From: Branchiostoma floridae
Lineage: Eukaryota > Chordata > Leptocardii > Amphioxiformes > Branchiostomatidae
DNA length: 64,000 nucleotides
Assembly: GCF_000003815.2 (NCBI RefSeq)
Contig: NC_049982.1
Span: forward strand, 6,141,216 to 6,205,215
Reading direction: 5' to 3'
In this document: in pieces, positions 1-12,600 of the stretch
Numbering within the stretch: position 1 is the first letter of the stretch
How the letters are laid out: every line of letters starts with the position of its first letter
Position numbers and translations under genes: made by a program
The notes under the pieces: model-generated
The model's database searches: none
What the model saw: the letters and a program-made list of their open reading frames with translations, nothing else
What the model was told of the DNA's origin: nothing

Positions 1-13
1 GTTTTCATGTTGT

Positions 14-214
14 GCCGTCATCTCTAGTTTTTTCCTCCAAGTTTTCAGGAAACAACTACGTGTAATTGGATTGTTTGTGTCCCTCCAGACTGAGCATGAT
101 GTCTGTTAAATGGTGCTATTTGTAACTAGTCAGAGGCTACCTGTCAGTTTTTACTTTGCTGCCGTCATCTCTATTTTTTTCCTCCAAGTTTTAAGGAAAC
201 AACTACATGTAATT
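14..214 (+). repeat. Local duplication carrying a copy of an exon acceptor
   Basis: A ~53-bp segment at 14-66 recurs at 161-214. Just after the first copy, 81-105 reads CCCTCCAG followed by ACTGAGCATGATGTCTG. This is a near copy of the real acceptor and first ~17 nt of the alpha-adaptin exon at 651. The copied reading frame hits TAA after seven codons, so it looks like a dead partial exon. Confidence 0.6.
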
Positions 215-650
215 GATTTGAGCCCAAAGCACTGAAGAAGTCACACGGCTATGTATGTTGGCATGTTGGCTCGATTCAATCTCCAAAGTTGGAATATGCG
301 ACTGTGGTGTCTTTTCTAAAGATGGGGCAAGTGTGTGTGATTGGCTTGAGGTTGTCCATTTCCACGTTAACTACATATAACTGATTATAGAAAAAATGCT
401 AACACTTTACTTCCGACACTGAATGAAAATATAGGGACTTACCCTTCTAAATTTGTCAATCTCCGTTGACCTTGTTCACAGAATGACCCTTCTATCTCCA
501 GCAGTGATGTAAGGAACACGCCACTTTTGCAGGAGGCCGTCTCTGTTGAGTGTGGGCCGGTGGGCTCTAATGTTCACTGCCTCCTTCACTCCTCGCACCA
601 AGAAATCCTGTTCTGGGTCTAGTCTACATGTAATTTTTTTGTCCCTCCAG

Positions 651-3600
651 ACTGAGCGTGACGTGAGCGTACGACAGCGAGCTGTTGATCTGCTGTACGG
701 GATGTGTGACAAGTCCAACGCTGAGGAGATCGTGGCCGAAATGCTGTCCTACCTAGAGACAGCCGACTACTCCATCAGAGAAGAAATGGTCAGCAGTGTA
801 TTTCTTTGTGTTCCTGTAACCGTTAAGCTGCCTAACACATCAGCTTTGTGTGGAATTGTGTTGGCGTAACGTTTAAGATATCTGGACTAGAACCCAGAGG
901 TCCTGGGTTTGAATCCCCTGACATGTTGTGCCCTTTGAAAAGCCACTTTATATGACTTTAGTCCCTCCACCAAGGTGTAAAAATGGCTGCTCCCCAAACA
1001 TTGGTTGGATAGGTAAAAGTTGATGGAAGGGAACGATTGGACTCCACCTTCCATGGTATTACCATACCCAGTAGATACTCCCACTGCCCCTCTCTTTTTA
1101 CCTACCAGTTTTGTACCTGTCAGTAAGTACAAGCTTTGTTTCCCATAACCCACTTGTACAGTAAATGCAACCTTTATGCCCCATTGGAGAAAGCACTTTC
1201 TCCTGAGTAGAGTGAGGAAATGGGCATAAAGCATAAACCACCTATCCCAAGGGCACATCATTGGGGCCTGCAAAGGATTGCAATCTAGAATCTTAACGTT
1301 CTTTAAGTCAACAAGCTTGACAACGGCAAGGTCCCGTAATACCACCTTGAAGTGCAAGGGCAGTGACACTATCGTTATGGATGGATATTAGGGCAAAAGG
1401 AAATCTGCCATGCATAGCAAGGTGGTCAGTGGAGCAGTGTACAGCAGCGGAGTGCATTGTTCCTCAATGTTGCAAGCAATTCCAGGGATGTTGTAACACT
1501 TAACCAGGGCTGGAAATGTTGCTGTGTCATTAAATAATACCAAATTGTAGGCAGATATTTCAATCCCTCGTCTAGTTATGAAATTAACAATGTAGGCTAA
1601 ATTCTGACAAGGCAAGTCTTGGGCATGTGTATGGTGCTTCAGTCCTTGCAATGTCTCAAGACAGTTTCAAGGAAATCAGCTAAGAAGGGTCTCAACATTT
1701 TTCACCAGTCAGTGTCAGTTCGATGAAGACATTAGGCATGAAGCTTGAGTCCATGCTATGAGAGGCCAGCCTTGTCAAAACAAGGCGGCAGGCGGTGATT
1801 TTAGCCGCCTACTTACATTTTTCCAGCCGGCTACTTTGGGGTAGAATTTCAAAAAATAAAAGTTTAAGTCCAGTGCTCCCCATTACAAAATCCCCCAGCC
1901 AAAGGTTTGGATCAACCTCTGGCAGTTTTCTGATAGTTGGCCCCCAGTCAGGGGTCATAGCGGGGAACCTATGCCGAATTTTTTTGAAATTCAGGATTTT
2001 TTTGTCAATTCAAAGTTTAAAGATAACAATAAAAGTTACCCAAAATACACCCCCAAACCATATTTAGGGGTCTAAATTTAAAAATTTTCCCAGGGGGAGG
2101 CTCCCCCCAGACCCCCCTACGGGACGGGGGACACCCCCCTCCCATACCTACCCCCCGCTCGCCACTTTGTGGCTCGCCGCAAGCCGCTACGCGCCTTGCC
2201 TGCTACTTTCATATATTAGCCCCCTATTCTAAAAGTTTGTGACAAGGCTGTATGTCTCAAGACAGTTCAAAGGAAATCAGCTAAGAATGGTCAGAATATT
2301 TTTACTGGACAGCACATTGTCAAGTGTTGGTTCTATGAAGACATTAGGCATGGAGCTTTAGCCCTTGTTATATCTCAAGACAGTTCCAAGGAAGTCATCT
2401 AAGAAGGGTCCGAGCATTTTTCACCGGGCAGTGCAAGTCTCTGTTCTATGAAGACATTAGGCATGGAGCTTTAAAAGAAATCAGCTAAAATAAGATGGGT
2501 CAGAACATTTTTCACCGAGCAGCAGTTCTATGAAGACATTATAGGCGTCTGGCCGTTTCCTGGGCCCTCATTAGGGACCCATTTACAGCCCAGAGAGCAC
2601 CTGCTGCCTCCCCTCTCTCCTTTCTTACATCCTCTTCAAAAGTTTTCCACATCGGTGCATGGTCAGGGGGTGCTGCAGGTAATTAGCTGTGCATTGTTAG
2701 ATTAGATCATTAAAGCTAGAAATTATGAGGATAGGGAATAAAGGATGATGGTGAAATATTAAATTAGAAAATCCTTTTTTGAGAATTTTTTATTCTTACA
2801 TTAATGAAGGTTAGACGTCCAGTTTGTAAGATATGCGGGATAACTGGAACTCAAGCACTATATGTACATGTAAATAGATTTGTAAATGATCAGCTGTCTC
2901 AGACAGCATGCCTGCGCTGTCTTTGGTAGTGACAGAACTCTATCTGAAAGAAAGCTTATGTACATTCACAAAGACTTGAAATTACACACAAGAGTATTTT
3001 CCTTAAGAATTTGCTCAGCGCAAGGCCACATAGACCTCTTCTAGACACTGAACTAAGACTCACTATAGCAGCTTCTCTTCTCCCGAAGTCAGAAAAACAT
3101 CAAACTCAATTACTAATAGATGATAGCTGATGCTTTCCAAAACTAATGACCGTTTACAAATATATCCAGTTGACTGAGTAATGGTTATTCTAAATTCTTG
3201 TGTTATCCTCTTTCCTTGTAAATGAAATTGTTGACTTTTTACTTTATTTGATTTGCAACAGGGACAATACAATGTGGACACCAGGCGGCTAACTATTGTG
3301 ACAACATACATATATATACAAACGTACAGTACAAAGATGAACAAGGATAAATGCAATCAAACTGAAATTGTTGCTACTGGTAATAGGCTCATGTGTCTAA
3401 AAGGATAAGTGTACATGTCACCAAAGCAAGCTCAGGTTAATCTCTGCTACAGAAACATTTTAAGACACAAGTCTTTTTCTATCCCCCTGCACAGGTGTTG
3501 AAGGTGGCCATCTTAGCAGAGAAGTACCCAGTTGACTACACCTGGTACGTGGACACCATCCTGAACCTGATCCGAATTGCTGGAGACTACGTCAGTGACG

Positions 3601-6600
3601 AGGTAGGTGCTGGAAAAAGTTTTTTTTGTTGCATATTCTGGAACATGAATGAGAGTACTGGTTTTCTCCTGGTTCTATTGTCTGAAAACATAGAATTCGA
3701 CAAAAGGTGTAAAGAAAGAAGAAAAAACTGAGAATGATGATGTGAAAATAAAGTTATTTGACTTCATTTTACACAAATTTGGAACCAGCTAGTGATTTAA
3801 CATGGGTACCTTTTTTCCTTGTAAAATATGCTGTGTTTGTAGGCCTTCTGTTTTCCAGCGAAAAGTTAAACTTTGCAGTAAAATCAGAAAAAATACAGTT
3901 AACACTGAGTTTGCATCCATGTATGCATAATTTGTCCACTCATAAGCAAACACATCAAACAGTCTTTCCAATGTACATCTATAAATGTTGTCCTCCTGCT
4001 GTCTTCCAGGTGTGGTACCGTGTCATCCAGATTGTCATCAACAGGGACGATGTGCAAGGGTATGCTGCAAAGGTCGTGTTTGAGGTAAAAACAGGGTTTT
4101 CTGCATTGATGTTGAAATCATCAGGTAGCCTTTTAAGCATAAGTTGCTTTAACCACTGTGACTGTTTTTAACATGATACCATGATGCAGAATTGTAGACA
4201 AATTAGATGACCCTATTGGGTGGATGTATGTTGACAAAGGGTTTTGTAATATATATAATTCCGTAGCTGAGCAATTTAATCAGCTTCATAACTTTAAAGA
4301 TCAGAAAATACCATACTTCATGTCTTTCAAGGCCGGATACAGTTCTGTGCAATCAATCAAAAGAGATCCTGAGTTAAGGCTGTTTGTATTAAATAGGCCA
4401 TTTAACATTGCATATATTTTGCTTCCATGTAGGCACTCCAAGCGCCAGCCTGCCATGAGAACATGGTGAAGGTGGGAGGTTACATCCTCGGGGAGTTCGG
4501 CAATCTCATCGCAGGAGACCAGAGATCCAGGTCAGTTACCCATCGGAATGAACTCTCTAATAGTTTTTATCATAGTCTCGACGAGTCGACCAATGCAACA
4601 GTGTTGCGGGAGGGTCTAAGGTAAGGTCTTGAGATAGTTACTTGTAAGTTGTTGATGTTCATTTAGCCATTTGGTATCAAGAATTTAGTTAAGCATTGTC
4701 TGCTTCAATCACACTATCCTGTTATGTCCAAATAATTGCTTAACGAATGTTGATTTGTAGCTATTCATTTTTGCAAAATTGAAAGGCGTGAAGTTCAAAT
4801 CAAGTTCAATTTGACCTTTGTGAAGTTCAATTCGACCTTTGTGCACAAAACCTTTTTTCAGCTTGCAAAATTATGCATGAAAAGGTCAAAGTTCAACTCC
4901 AGAAATCTCACCCTGATTACCCACTTGTTGTCTCTGTCAGCCCAATGGTCCAGTTCCAGCTGCTGCACTCCAAGTACCACCTGTGCAGCGCCCCGACCCG
5001 CGGACTCCTGCTCTCCACCTACATCAAGTTCATCAACCTGTTCCCTGAGATCAAGGGACAACTCCAGGATGTAAGAACCATTCTCAAGATTTGTTCCTTC
5101 TTGTTGACTCTCACAAGATTTGGATGGAAGGAGGGAATATTCTATGACTTAGGAGGTAGACCTAAGCAGTGATGAGGATCGTATATGAAAGAGTTGACAC
5201 TGACAGGAATAAAACTGTTGGACATCAACTGTTGTATAAACTGCAAACTTGAAAACATTCTGGATAGCATTTTACTCATACACACAACTACGGTGTATCT
5301 TACTTGTACAGATTTAGAGTACACATCCCTTGTAAAAAATGTAGGAAAGTAAGCCTATCCGAGAAAATACATTTTAGTGTCTGTATTAGAGTTTGCTCTT
5401 GTGACATTTTCCACTACTACTAGTCTTTACCATGTCAATCACGATATATCTCTCAAAAGAAAGTTCTGCTACAGTGTACAAAATACTTTTCTGAGGCAAG
5501 TTGCACAGTGTGCAAGCTGGGACAAAAACTAGGTTGCACAACTGAATTTCAAGTTGCACCACCTACTATTCACTAATTTCTGAAAAAAAGGTACAGTACA
5601 TACATGTTTGGCTGACATGAAACGTAGCTGCCATGGCCAAGTAAATTGACAACAAAAGTTCTCAGTTCTTAGGCTCAAAATCTAAGTTGCACCCTGTGCA
5701 ACCTGAGTTTAGAAGTAAGTTGCACCAAGCAAAAAGTGGTTGCAATGTGCAAGTGGGTATTTTGCACGCTGTGCTACTTCAGGTTGTGAAGCTCCTTGCC
5801 TTTTTCCTGCAGGTCTTGCGGAATAACAACAACCTGCAGAACGCTGACGCAGAGCTGCAGCAGAGAGCGATCGAGTACCTGCAGCTCAGCACGGTAGCCA
5901 GCCAGGACGTCCTGGTAAGTCCTCTTTTTTTCTTCTTCTAAATCAGGTTCGTAGGGCCTGATGTTACCATCATGAAGATGAAGAGCGGCCCAATTTGGGT
6001 CCAGTTTGAACCAAATTGCTGGAAAGCCATCACCTACAGTAAAGTAGCTGCTGTTATTGTCTTCACTTACGTATGTCCTGGTAAGTTCTCAACTTGGTAG
6101 GGGGAATGTTGCATCACCAATATCTGTCTCTTGGCTGTAGCACTAGACATGTTAGACATCAAGGTAATGAGATACACAATACAAACTTTTAGGATACTCA
6201 AGCAATTGGAAAACTTTTCGTCATCAGTAACTGTTGTATGTTTCAGACTGCATCCGCTGTCTTTTTAGTCACTGACGAAAGGCAGCTTCGTTTAATCACC
6301 TATTTCGACCGTTAACATTACTTAATATCCAGTTGTAATATCTTTTTTTGTTGCTTCAATACCTTTTTTGTTACTTGGGGTTAATAATTGGGAAGCAGAA
6401 GTGTAGAAGTGTTGACTGTTATCGTTTTTACATCTGTTCCTCTAGGCGACAGTTCTAGAAGAGATGCCACCGTTCCCGGAGAGAGAGTCGTCCATCCTGG
6501 CCAAGCTGAAGAAGAAGAAGCCCAACGTCTCGGACATCGAGGTTGTGAAGGAAGGCAAGAAGTCGTCGAACCCTCCCACCCTGAACAACAGTGCCGCCAA

Positions 6601-9600
6601 CACACCTGAGGCCACACCTGCATCAGCACCTGTACCTGTCATGGCAGCTGCACCTGCTGTAAGTCAAGATTCACCTGTTGGGATTCTAGCCAGAATTTTA
6701 TTTTAGTAAAATGGTAATGGTGAGGCAGCATTTCAACCAATCAACAGGATGGTGTGGAATGAGGTCATTAACATAGTTATGCTATCACCATTACTCTTGC
6801 ATTATAGTATTGTGTGAGATCGAAAAAAATTATTGCTCATATTTTCAATAACAGCTATTATCCAGTAGTAGTAGCATCCAGTATTTGACTATACTGCTGC
6901 TGGGATCCCCGAAACCGGTAGGCATCAGTCCACTAGTCTTCGCACCACGCTTCCATGCAGCTCTATCCAGCGAGCTCACCCTAGTTAGACTGCACACTTT
7001 GACATCCCTCCTAACACATTCCATCCAGGATTTCCTTAATCCAATCTAAGCTCTAATCGACTACTTGCGGAACAAGAAGAAGAGGAAAGAAAAAGAACAC
7101 ATCAGTAAAAACAATATGTTTTTTCCCCACAGAGAAAATCTTAACTTGTTTCTAACAGCTGCCACTGTTGTGTATCCCCAGCCTGCCCCAGTCCAGAGTG
7201 CCTCTGACGACCTGCTAGGTTTGAGCGCAGGTCCGGCTGCCGCTGCGCCGGTCACGAACAACTTCGCAGCCCCGGCGGCGCCTGCAGGAGGCGGGGGACT
7301 GCTCGTTGACGTGTTCGACACTCCGCCCGCCCAGAACAACGTGAGCACGGCCTTAGCGCCACAGGCGGAAGAAAACTTCTTCAAGTAAGTGGGACAACAA
7401 CAACAAAAAACAGATGCTTTTGACATGTTTTGTTCTTTTCATTCATCGTACGAACCACACTACTGACTGACAAAAACTATTTACAAAAATCAGTTTCACT
7501 TAAGTTTTGCTTTCAGTTTATTGACAGTGAGGAAAAGACATGATGTTGTACATGTCCATGAAGAAAGCTGCCATGAAGATAGGAGTCTGAAACCGACCCA
7601 AAATGATTTTACAACCTGGAAAAGATTCTCTCAAAAAGCTATAAACCGTTCATTGATAACCCCATGTATGTTCCGACTCCCTCCACTTGTTCCACATAGT
7701 ATGCCCAGTGGAGAAACTGCCCCATCTGGCGACGCCTCTGCTACGGAGCTTGACGGAAGGTCTCAGTACTTTGACATATCTTGTAGACTTAGCCTCACAA
7801 ATCGTAAGGAAAAAGGCGTGTGGTGCTTCCAATCCCTCATAACAGTCACTCTCTAATTATTGCAATCGCTGGGTCTTTCCAAGCTCCTGCAACACCTTTT
7901 ATCCAATGAAGTTTTGTTCCTACACTGATCGAAAGCCATGGTTTTGGTTCGACAATGATTCTGTCACCACTCTTTTGATCTTTATGTCTTTTTGTAATGA
8001 CAACATTTGTCTCCAAGCAAAATTGTGCACTTCGCATTGCATGGACCATCAATGAAAAGCTACTTGATTTCGCTTCAAAATGCTCAAGGCATATGATGCA
8101 TTTCACACAATCACCAAGAAAGCAATCTTCTTCACAAGCTTATTCATGGAATGATTTTGCAGTTATTAGCTACATATACGTTACTGACACAATTACACTT
8201 TCAAAAGTCATTTTACATGACATGTACATGACAACATCTGTGATCACCAGAATTTTTTTTGAATGGCAGTGATATACAGTGATGTACAGTGATGCTGTGT
8301 TCAACTATAATGATTAATATGAATGTTACCAAACATGATAGATGGAATAAGAGACATTGCCACATACAAGGTACAGAAAAAAGTAGGGCTAAAGAATTAT
8401 TTATCCAAACTGCTATGTCTTTTTTTTTACAAGATTTTGGTTGGTCAGAGATCACCAAACACTGTTGCAAATGTGCATCAGTCATAAAGTCAAAAAATAG
8501 GTCATCTTGCTAATGGGTTGATACACTGGTGGCAGTTGTTTAATATATATTTTTGGTTAACTCTTTAACTTGAAAGTTAATCCAGGGAAAGGATGTGTGT
8601 TACTACTGGGTGTGACTTCTAACAGTAACAGACTGACTCTGAGGTGGAATTTTTTTGCATTGTAACCTCATGTTTTAGCTTGCTACATTGTTGCGACACC
8701 TTGCTGTGATGTGACAGGATATTCTGTTTTAAACTACTTTGACTGACAGTGACATAATGATTGTAGTTTTTGTTATACCTACCCAAGTTAATTCTTGCAG
8801 TGGGCTTGTTTGTGCACGGATTTTTCTTATGGGTACAGAATGTAATTAAGCCAGTAGAAAGGGATCAACCAGGAGAAATCATTGCCTGACTTGCTGTGTC
8901 ATGTCCAAGTGTTGCTTGTAGGTGTCGTACCAAGTATACAATGAGCTGCCTGCAAAGCTGGTTTGTTATGCAGAAAGGCAATTGTACTGGCTACAAAGAT
9001 AGATGCAGCAAGTGTATTTGCAGTTAACTGTTTGTTCAAAGTTTATGATAATTTAAGGAATTATGTCTGACTAAAATGTGATGGCAGTTATACTGGCTAC
9101 GAAGATACAGATAAAGCGAATGAGAATATATAATATATCATTCATTCTGCAGGAATTAAGTTTTAATGAAATGTGATGGTATCGTAACTGTATATTCATG
9201 ATTTCGTCCCCAGGTTTGCTATAAAGAACAACGGTGTGCTGTTTGAGAATGAACTCCTGCAGATCGGGGTCAAAGCAGAATACAAGGGCAACCTGGGTAA
9301 GTCCACATCACTACATTCATTCAGGGACCTCCTGGCTGAAGAATCATTGATAGAATAGTCGTGCCCCTACCCCCATTATAATGTAACAGTAGCACGATCA
9401 TAGATTTATACTGATTTTCAAATATTGGGTATTCTTCTGAATACTTTTAGTCTGAAAGAAATTTTAGGTAAGATATGAATTAGGTTAGAGCGTCTACCCT
9501 CAGAGGTGGACTGTGCCATACATTTAAACCAGAATGATGTGTCAAGTCCAATTATTGATATTGACAATACAATGAGATATATTAAAACTTATAATATAAT

Positions 9601-12600
9601 ATATGTCATTGTATTGTCAATATCAATAATTGCATAAGGCTGCTTCTCGCGATTGTAAAATGTAAGTCAGCATAACTGACACCTAGAAGTCTTTTTCATG
9701 AAACAAAATCTTCCATTTACTTTATGGTTTTGAGCTCTTACTTACATGTACTTTGTATATTATAGTTCCTTTTCAGATTTCATAGCTGCAAGGAAGGGAG
9801 CATTGAATATTTGTTGTTACTGTTATTATGCATACAGGACGTTTAGGTCTGTTCTACGGAAACAAGACGTCGTACCCTTTCCAGTTCTTCACCCCCACCG
9901 TGTCTTGTCCAGGAGAACTGGCCTCTGATATCCTTTCACTCTTACCTAAAACTTATTTGCGTCACCTTTTGGTGATAAGTAATACTGTTGCCTTTGTTAT
10001 CTGGCATGGGTAACCCTTTCTTTGTAAGACCTACCTGTTATATTATATACTAAATGTAGTACCTCAATGAAGTCTAGACATCCAGATAATAAGATATGCC
10101 AAATGATAGTCAAGCAACTTGATATGATTTCGGAAACAGACATTTCAGACAGGATCCACTGTCTTTTGTCACAGATACATGTACTATATACTGTGCTGCA
10201 TACTTAGTCTAGCATTAGTACAATATAGTTTGCTAGCATGGATTGTTTAGTTGTATCTTCTTTTGCAACAGAATCACATACAAAAAATGTAAGAGAGCTT
10301 ACATTTATCAGAGTCACAGGAGATCAATGAAAATACATTGAAGCCTTTGATCACCTTATGATATGTACCACCTGTCTGATATGGCCACTTCTTGTGGGCC
10401 TCTTAGAATAATTTGTTTCTCATTGCCATATTCAAGCATTGAGAATCATGTCTCTAGTGACCATTTTTCCACATAGACTGTCCCCTTAGGCATCTTCTTG
10501 GGCAGGTTTGACTACTGTGAAATAGAAATAGACAGTTTGATTGCAGTGGCACATAGATTACACATTTGCCATGCTCTTTCTGTATAAAAGAAGGAACAGC
10601 TGGCTATCTACCCTCCTTCATCAGGGCTCGAAATTCGTTTTTGGGATTAGGTGCATTGGTGCACCCAGCTTAAAAAATTGGGTGCACCAAAAAACTTTTG
10701 GGTGCACCACTTAAATTTAAGTAGAATGTCAGAAAAACCTAATAACAAAACCTACATCTATGTAGTTACATACTATCAAATTCATAAACAAGTACCATGA
10801 CAGACATTCTAATTATCTTTCTAACACTTAGATGTCAAGAATACGATGTATACTAGTATACTTTGATATCTTAACATACACAAACCCAAGAAAATATTTT
10901 GGTGCACCCTGTGCACGTGCACCCACAAAAAATAATTGGGTGCACACCTCCAATATTGGGTGCACCTGGGTGCACATGCACCCAGTATTTCGAGCCCTGT
11001 TCTTGTACATGCACATCTACCAGTATGTTGAATGTGTTCTGTTTGGAAAGTTTCTCCTTAACCCCGGAGCACCGATGAATGTCCAGACCAAACCCCTGGA
11101 TGTGAACACAGTGGAGGGAGGAGCTCAGGTCCAACAGATCATCAACGTGGAGTGTATAGCAGACTTTGTGGATGCCCCCATCCTCAGCATTAAGTTCAGG
11201 TCAGTCCTCGGAGATTATTCCTCCAAAAGGGCTGTTTAGAGGGATCACATTTCCATGCCATGAAACACAACCAAATGTTTCTTTAATTAGTTACCTGCTG
11301 AACTTTAACACACATACTGGAAAGTCTTCAGTCTTCACATACAAATGTAATGCATCAAGTTTTACAGAAGATCATTTTGGCAACATCGTTGGTTCCCCTT
11401 ATCATAGACAAATCAAAGTTTATTGCACAATGATTGAATCAGGACAGTACAATGTATGGCAAATAACATGTATGGTAAAACTTCTTGCCACTCAGAATCA
11501 GAGGTAGAAACAATGTGGACCTGTGCTTGGTAGAAGTCTGGGTGTTTTTGATGAAGCAACAAAACTATAATAAAACTGTTTTTGTCTGGCCCTTGCCAAT
11601 GCCACAGTAACCTGATATGGCTTTGAATGGATTCCTCAGTTGTTGTTTCATACCAAACGTACAATATACCTCATCCAAATACATTTTTTTCCCAGCATTG
11701 TTTGATTAATTTGTAAAGATGATTTGTAGATTGCAGTGTGTGAACAAATGTACATGAACTTCCTGCAGCCTTCTACCAAGCTGCAGATGAAAACTGCAAA
11801 TTCTGCAAAATATAAAATGTTACAGTGAAATACGTTGCCTTAGTGGAACTTTTTGCTTGCTAAGAAAAGTGTAGTTTTTTTTTGCTACAACTCTCAAACT
11901 ATACAGAACATAGTGCTTTTATTTATGTTTGAGAGGTTTTAAAGACTTATGACTTATTTTTCCTCCCTGCCCTCCCCACAGTTACTCTGGCAGCATGCAG
12001 CAGATCAACCTGATGTTGCCCGTCATGTTGAACAAATTCTTCGAGCCCGTCGAGATGGACGCAACCAGCTTCTTCAACAGGTGGAAACAGCTCAGCAGGT
12101 AGGGAAAGGAAATCGCACATGTTACTGTTCAAGCACAAAATAAGCTTGTTTAAGTTTCTTTCACACATTCATGATCAAGATGTTCCCCCACTTTGCTCTC
12201 AATCAGCCCCAAGTTTGTTCAGTGCTGGGTTGGACTGAAAGGCAAATTTGCTGACCAACGCCACTCGTGGATTACCTTGCTCACTAACTCGCAAATATGG
12301 TGTGGAAAAGATTGGGAGGCCATGGTCAGCTATTTGTAATGTGCTTTATTTTTCCTATAGACCTGTAAAATTTGGTCCTCTGTATCTGTGATAAATTTCT
12401 GACTACTCTGCCCCACTTCTCTCATACATTCATGCATCTTTTCTTGTTGTCCTCCCTCCAACTGTTCCTCTGTCCCGTGAATCCTTGGCTTCGTTACGCT
12501 CTCCTGTTTTCTTCACTGCACTGCTGATACCATCTCTGTCTGCTACCTGAGAATGGCTTCCCTTTTCTTTGTCCTTCGTGTTGACTCGCTGAAATTTTCG

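Noticed and set aside
887-1369. 160-codon minus-strand open frame in alpha-adaptin intron
   Set aside because: No recognisable protein features and it lies wholly in intron sequence; chance or repeat-derived.
5930-6090. Possible duplicate exon end (GTCCTGGTAAGT at about 6074)
   Set aside because: Only ~12 nt around a splice-donor-like string match exon 5813-5914; too short to claim duplication.
7521-7856. Possible extra alpha-adaptin exon in the hinge intron
   Set aside because: Does not match any part of alpha-adaptin, and the flanking exons already join in frame.
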